NCBI GenBank assembly: GCA_021828575.1
Contig: JAJZEL010000165.1
Span: forward strand, 1 to 10,125
Source: Pseudomonadota bacterium
Lineage (GTDB): Bacteria; Pseudomonadota; Gammaproteobacteria; Burkholderiales; Ferrovaceae
Direction of reading: 5' to 3'
DNA: 10,125 bases
Position 1 is the first letter of the stretch, and every line of letters begins with the position of its first letter. Shown piece by piece: positions 7,416-10,125 of this stretch. The notes under the pieces are model-generated. The model was not told the origin of the DNA, made no database searches, and saw nothing but the letters and a program-made list of their open reading frames with translations. The position numbers and the translations under genes are program-made.

Positions 7416-8122
7416 ACCCATCAGAAGCCTATTGGCGTGAAATGGGACTTTGGCCCCAATGGACATTGCGGGCTCCGGCGTCAGGGGGGGCCTGCAAGCC
7501 AGAGGCCGAGTCTTCTGCGGGCGCACCAGCGGTGGATTGGGATGCCTTGCGAGAACAGGTCGGTGCCTGCCGTCAGTGCGCCTTGCATGAACAAAGGAAG
7601 CAGGCCGTTTTTGGGATGGGTGACGAAAGAGCCGCCTGGTTATTCGTCGGGGAAGGGCCGGGGGCAGAAGAAGACCAGCAGGGTTTGCCGTTTGTGGGGG
7701 CTGCCGGGAAATTGCTGGATCAGATGTTGTTGGCCATGGGACTGCAGCGTGGAAAAGATGTCTACATTGCCAATGTGGTGAAATGCCGTCCCCCGCAAAA
7801 CCGAACGCCGACGCATGAGGAGTGTCAGTCCTGCCTGCCTTACCTAAGGCGCCAAATTGAACTTGTTCAGCCCAAACTCATCGTGACGCTGGGCAAGGTG
7901 GCTGCCCAGGCCCTTCTGGGTACGGATGAACCTGTTGGGGCCTTGAGAAAGCGCTCGCATCAGTACGGCGCACTGCCGCTCGTGGCCACCTGGCACCCGG
8001 CCTATCTGCTCAGATCCCCGGGGGAGAAAGCCAAGGCATGGGAGGATTTGTGCAGGGCGCGCCGGCTCATGAAAAGTCTTTGCAGTCCAGATGACGGTAC
8101 CGTCGGTACAGCCACCACATGA
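7412..8122 (+). CDS. Family-4 (iron-sulfur) uracil-DNA glycosylase
   Basis: This 236-residue enzyme belongs to the family-4 uracil-DNA glycosylases (UdgA type), which excise uracil from deaminated DNA and carry a 4Fe-4S cluster. Cluster ligands are probably C53, C56 (CRQC), C125 (VVKCRPP) and C141 (CLPYL); C138 is a less likely alternative. Motif A is GEGPGAEEDQQGLPFVG (80-96) and motif B contains His195 in TWHPAYLLR. About 45 residues precede the core: a tryptophan-rich start (EAYWREMGLWPQW) and an Ala/Ser/Pro/Gly-rich linker. Such N-terminal extensions are seen in some proteobacterial members, often annotated as phage DNA polymerase-related. The ATG overlaps the rimI stop (ATGA) with no clear ribosome binding site, implying coupled translation. 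The last 56 bases overlap lplT on the opposite strand. Confidence 0.92.
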   Translation: MNPSEAYWREMGLWPQWTLRAPASGGACKPEAESSAGAPAVDWDALREQVGACRQCALHEQRKQAVFGMGDERAAWLFVGEGPGAEEDQQGLPFVGAAGKLLDQMLLAMGLQRGKDVYIANVVKCRPPQNRTPTHEECQSCLPYLRRQIELVQPKLIVTLGKVAAQALLGTDEPVGALRKRSHQYGALPLVATWHPAYLLRSPGEKAKAWEDLCRARRLMKSLCSPDDGTVGTATT

Positions 8123-9350
8123 TTCCGCTGATCAGCAGGCCCAGGAATATCACGCTGACATAAAACGAGGCTTGTGAATCGGCCAGCGGAAGCCTGATCC
8201 AGTTTCGCAGTGGGCCATCCATGCGAATGATGAGGGCATAAATCCCCAGCATGAATAATATGCTTATGTTTTCATTGAAGTTTTGTACGGCAATGCTGTG
8301 TCCTGCCCCCATCAACTGATGCCCGCGATGTTGCAGTAGCGCATTCATGGGTACGACAAAAAATCCCCCCATGGCCCCCGAAACGATGAGCAGGGCCACG
8401 GCTGTGGGCCAGTGGGAAACCACGAGCATACAGAGGATCACCCCGCCCATGGCAATGCCGACAGGAAGCACCCTGAGGGAGTTTTCCAGATGAACCCAAC
8501 GGGCTGCAGCAATGGCACCTACTGCAATACCGACGGCAGAGACTGCGGTGAGTTGGGTGGACTTTTCAAGATCCAGATGAAGTTGCAGTGTGGCCCACAC
8601 CAGCACCATGAGGCGCAGGTTTGATCCCACTCCCCAGAACAGGGTGGTGACGGCCAATGACACCTTGCCCAAGGGGTCGTTCCAGAGTTTTCTGAAGGAA
8701 GTGATGAAATCCATGATCAGGAACCAGGGATTCTTGTGCGGCAGAGTGTGGTCGCGTTGTACTCTGGGAATGTACAGGTTGACGATGGCGGCACCCAGAT
8801 AGGCCAGCAATACCATCAGGATGGCAAAGTGTGGTTGTGTCAGCAAGGGGAGTCCCGTAGGGGGCAGGGCGTTCTGCAGCCACAGGAAGACGGGGAGTTG
8901 TGGGTTCAGAAGCCAGCCGCCAAAGACGGCACCAAGGATGATGGCCATGACGGTGAGCCCTTCCATCCAGCTGTTGGCGAGCACCAGTTGGGAAGGAGGG
9001 AGATATTCAGTGAGGATGCCATATTTGGCGGGTGAATATGCGGCCGCACCCAGTCCGACGAGGGCGTAGGCATACAGTGGGTTGATGCCCAGCATCATGA
9101 TCGCACATCCCACGATCTTGATGAGGTTACTGATGAACATGACGCGCCCTTTGGGCAGCGCGTCCGAAAACGCCCCCACGAAGGGAGCCAACACAATGTA
9201 GGAGACGACAAAAAATTGCTGCAGGATCGGCACGTACTCGGGAGGGGCCGATTGTTCACGCAGCAGGGCAATGGCCGCAAACAGCAGGGTGTTGTCAGCC
9301 AGTGCTGACAGGAACTGTGCCAGCAGGATGGTATAGAAGCCGAAAGTCAT
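8067..9350 (-). CDS. lplT: Lysophospholipid transporter LplT (MFS)
   Basis: This 427-residue, highly hydrophobic protein has about 12 predicted membrane helices. In E. coli, LplT flips lysophospholipids across the inner membrane so that the acyltransferase Aas can reacylate them. Features that match LplT are AQFLSALADNTLLFA near the N-terminus (11-25), GAAAYSPAKYGIL at 101-113, SLFWG-like TLFWGVGSNLR (237-246), and MGGFFVVPMNALLQ (327-340) followed by GAGHSIAVQNFNEN (348-361). It is about 30 residues longer than E. coli LplT (about 397). Much of the excess is a loop near residues 147-170, between helices 5 and 6. The ATG at 9350 lies six bases after the phoH stop, with a weak AGG as ribosome binding site, so it is probably cotranscribed with phoH. 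No aas gene is adjacent in the window. Confidence 0.9.
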   Translation of the reverse strand: MTFGFYTILLAQFLSALADNTLLFAAIALLREQSAPPEYVPILQQFFVVSYIVLAPFVGAFSDALPKGRVMFISNLIKIVGCAIMMLGINPLYAYALVGLGAAAYSPAKYGILTEYLPPSQLVLANSWMEGLTVMAIILGAVFGGWLLNPQLPVFLWLQNALPPTGLPLLTQPHFAILMVLLAYLGAAIVNLYIPRVQRDHTLPHKNPWFLIMDFITSFRKLWNDPLGKVSLAVTTLFWGVGSNLRLMVLVWATLQLHLDLEKSTQLTAVSAVGIAVGAIAAARWVHLENSLRVLPVGIAMGGVILCMLVVSHWPTAVALLIVSGAMGGFFVVPMNALLQHRGHQLMGAGHSIAVQNFNENISILFMLGIYALIIRMDGPLRNWIRLPLADSQASFYVSVIFLGLLISGIMWWLYRRYRHLDCKDFS

Positions 9351-9356
9351 CGATGC

Positions 9357-10125
9357 CTAAAGCACTTCCGCCGCATAATCGGCCAGCCGCGATCGTTCGC
9401 CACGTTGCAGGGTAATATGACCACTGTGACGCCATCCCTTGAATCGATCCACCACATAAGTCAGTCCCGAACTGCCTTCCGTCAGATAGGGGGTATCAAT
9501 CTGGGCGATATTGCCCAGACAGACGACCTTGGTGCCTGGTCCGGCACGCGTGATCAGCGTTTTCATCTGCTTGGGCGTGAGATTCTGTGCTTCGTCGATG
9601 ATGAGGTACTTGTTGAGGAAAGTGCGTCCGCGCATGAAGTTGAGGGACTTGATCTTGATGCGCGAACGGATCAGGTCTCGGGTTGCTGCCCGCCCCCAAT
9701 CCCCAGCATCTTCATCGCTTTTGTTCAGCACGTCCAGGTTGTCTTCCAGAGCGCCCATCCAGGGGGTCATTTTTTCTTCTTCAGTCCCGGGCAGGAACCC
9801 AATGTCCTCACCCACCGGAACCGTGACCCGGGTCATGATGATTTCGGAGTACAGCTTGTGTTCCAAGGTTTGCATCAAGCCGGCAGCCAGTGTCAAAAGG
9901 GTTTTTCCTGTTCCTGCCTGGCCCAGTAGAGTCACGAAATCCAGCTCCGGGTCCATCAGCAGGTTCAGGGCAAAATTCTGTTCCCTGTTGACGGCCACGA
10001 TGCCCCAGGTATTGTTGCGCTGGGAGCTGTAGTCCCGGATGGTTTGAAGCACCACGCCCTGGGCATCACGTTCCTTCACCATGGCGTGAAAGGGGTGGTC
10101 CGGATCATTTTTATAGACAAACACA
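9357..10125 (-). CDS. PhoH-family ATPase, probably PIN-PhoH type, 5' end outside the window
   Basis: This is the C-terminal 255 residues or so of a PhoH-like P-loop ATPase. Counting from base 10124, Walker A is GQAGTGKT (68-75) and Walker B is LIIDEAQN (174-181). Between them is the PhoH signature TRVTVPVGEDIGFLPG (98-113), and LGNIAQIDTPYL (203-214) is the sensor region. About 65 residues precede Walker A, including WGIVAVNREQNFALNLLMDPE. That arrangement is typical of the longer PhoH proteins with an N-terminal PIN nuclease domain (PhoH2 type, RNA helicase plus RNase), not the short PhoH near ybeY. The PIN domain itself is off the window, so this is inference. The frame is open to the edge; the GTG at 10124 is an internal valine. 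The TAG stop is followed six bases later by lplT. Confidence 0.9.
   Translation of the reverse strand, partial: VFVYKNDPDHPFHAMVKERDAQGVVLQTIRDYSSQRNNTWGIVAVNREQNFALNLLMDPELDFVTLLGQAGTGKTLLTLAAGLMQTLEHKLYSEIIMTRVTVPVGEDIGFLPGTEEEKMTPWMGALEDNLDVLNKSDEDAGDWGRAATRDLIRSRIKIKSLNFMRGRTFLNKYLIIDEAQNLTPKQMKTLITRAGPGTKVVCLGNIAQIDTPYLTEGSSGLTYVVDRFKGWRHSGHITLQRGERSRLADYAAEVL

Noticed and set aside
8093..8104. Perfect 12-base palindrome GACGGTACCGTC
   Set aside because: It has no loop or T-run for a terminator, lies within the coding overlap of two genes, and a single palindrome this short can occur by chance.
1..10125. A previously undescribed defence, mobile or biosynthetic system
   Set aside because: All eight genes belong to recognised families with intact motifs and ordinary lengths. 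There are no unassigned genes, long repeats, mobile element signatures or non-coding stretches over 300 bases.

Overview
The window looks like a stretch of ordinary chromosome from a Gram-negative proteobacterium. Moderately high G+C (judged by eye), an OmpR/EnvZ pair with a periplasmic sensor, an LplT-type lysophospholipid flippase and a tsaB-rimI-udg cluster together suggest a betaproteobacterium or close relative. That placement is inference from gene content, not a phylogeny. Eight protein-coding genes fill almost the whole window; the two at the edges are cut by the window boundaries. I see no rRNA, tRNA, CRISPR array, insertion sequence or phage gene.

Layout. (1) Bases 1-4103, plus strand: the C-terminal four-fifths of an MgtA-type Mg2+ P-type ATPase, whose stop codon overlaps the TTG start of a YoaA/DinG-family iron-sulfur DNA helicase. 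(2) Bases 4091-6153, minus strand: an ompR-envZ two-component operon with a 4-base ATGA overlap. The end of envZ converges on, and overlaps by 13 bases, the end of the helicase gene. (3) Bases 6154-6279: the only real intergenic region, a divergent promoter region. (4) Bases 6280-8122, plus strand: tsaB, rimI and a family-4 uracil-DNA glycosylase, joined by two ATGA overlaps. (5) Bases 8067-10125, minus strand: a PhoH-family ATPase (5' end outside the window) followed after 6 bases by lplT. The end of lplT overlaps the end of the glycosylase gene by 56 bases.

Functional themes are envelope and ion homeostasis (MgtA, OmpR/EnvZ, LplT), DNA repair by two iron-sulfur enzymes (YoaA-like helicase and family-4 UDG), translation support (TsaB for tRNA t6A, RimI for S18 acetylation) and probable RNA metabolism (PhoH).

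I did not find a convincing undescribed system. The points worth a second look are modest: the position of ompR-envZ between two housekeeping blocks, the overlapping gene ends with no room for terminators, the TTG-initiated helicase coupled to mgtA, an insertion in LplT, LplT without a visible Aas partner, and a possible OmpR autoregulatory repeat.
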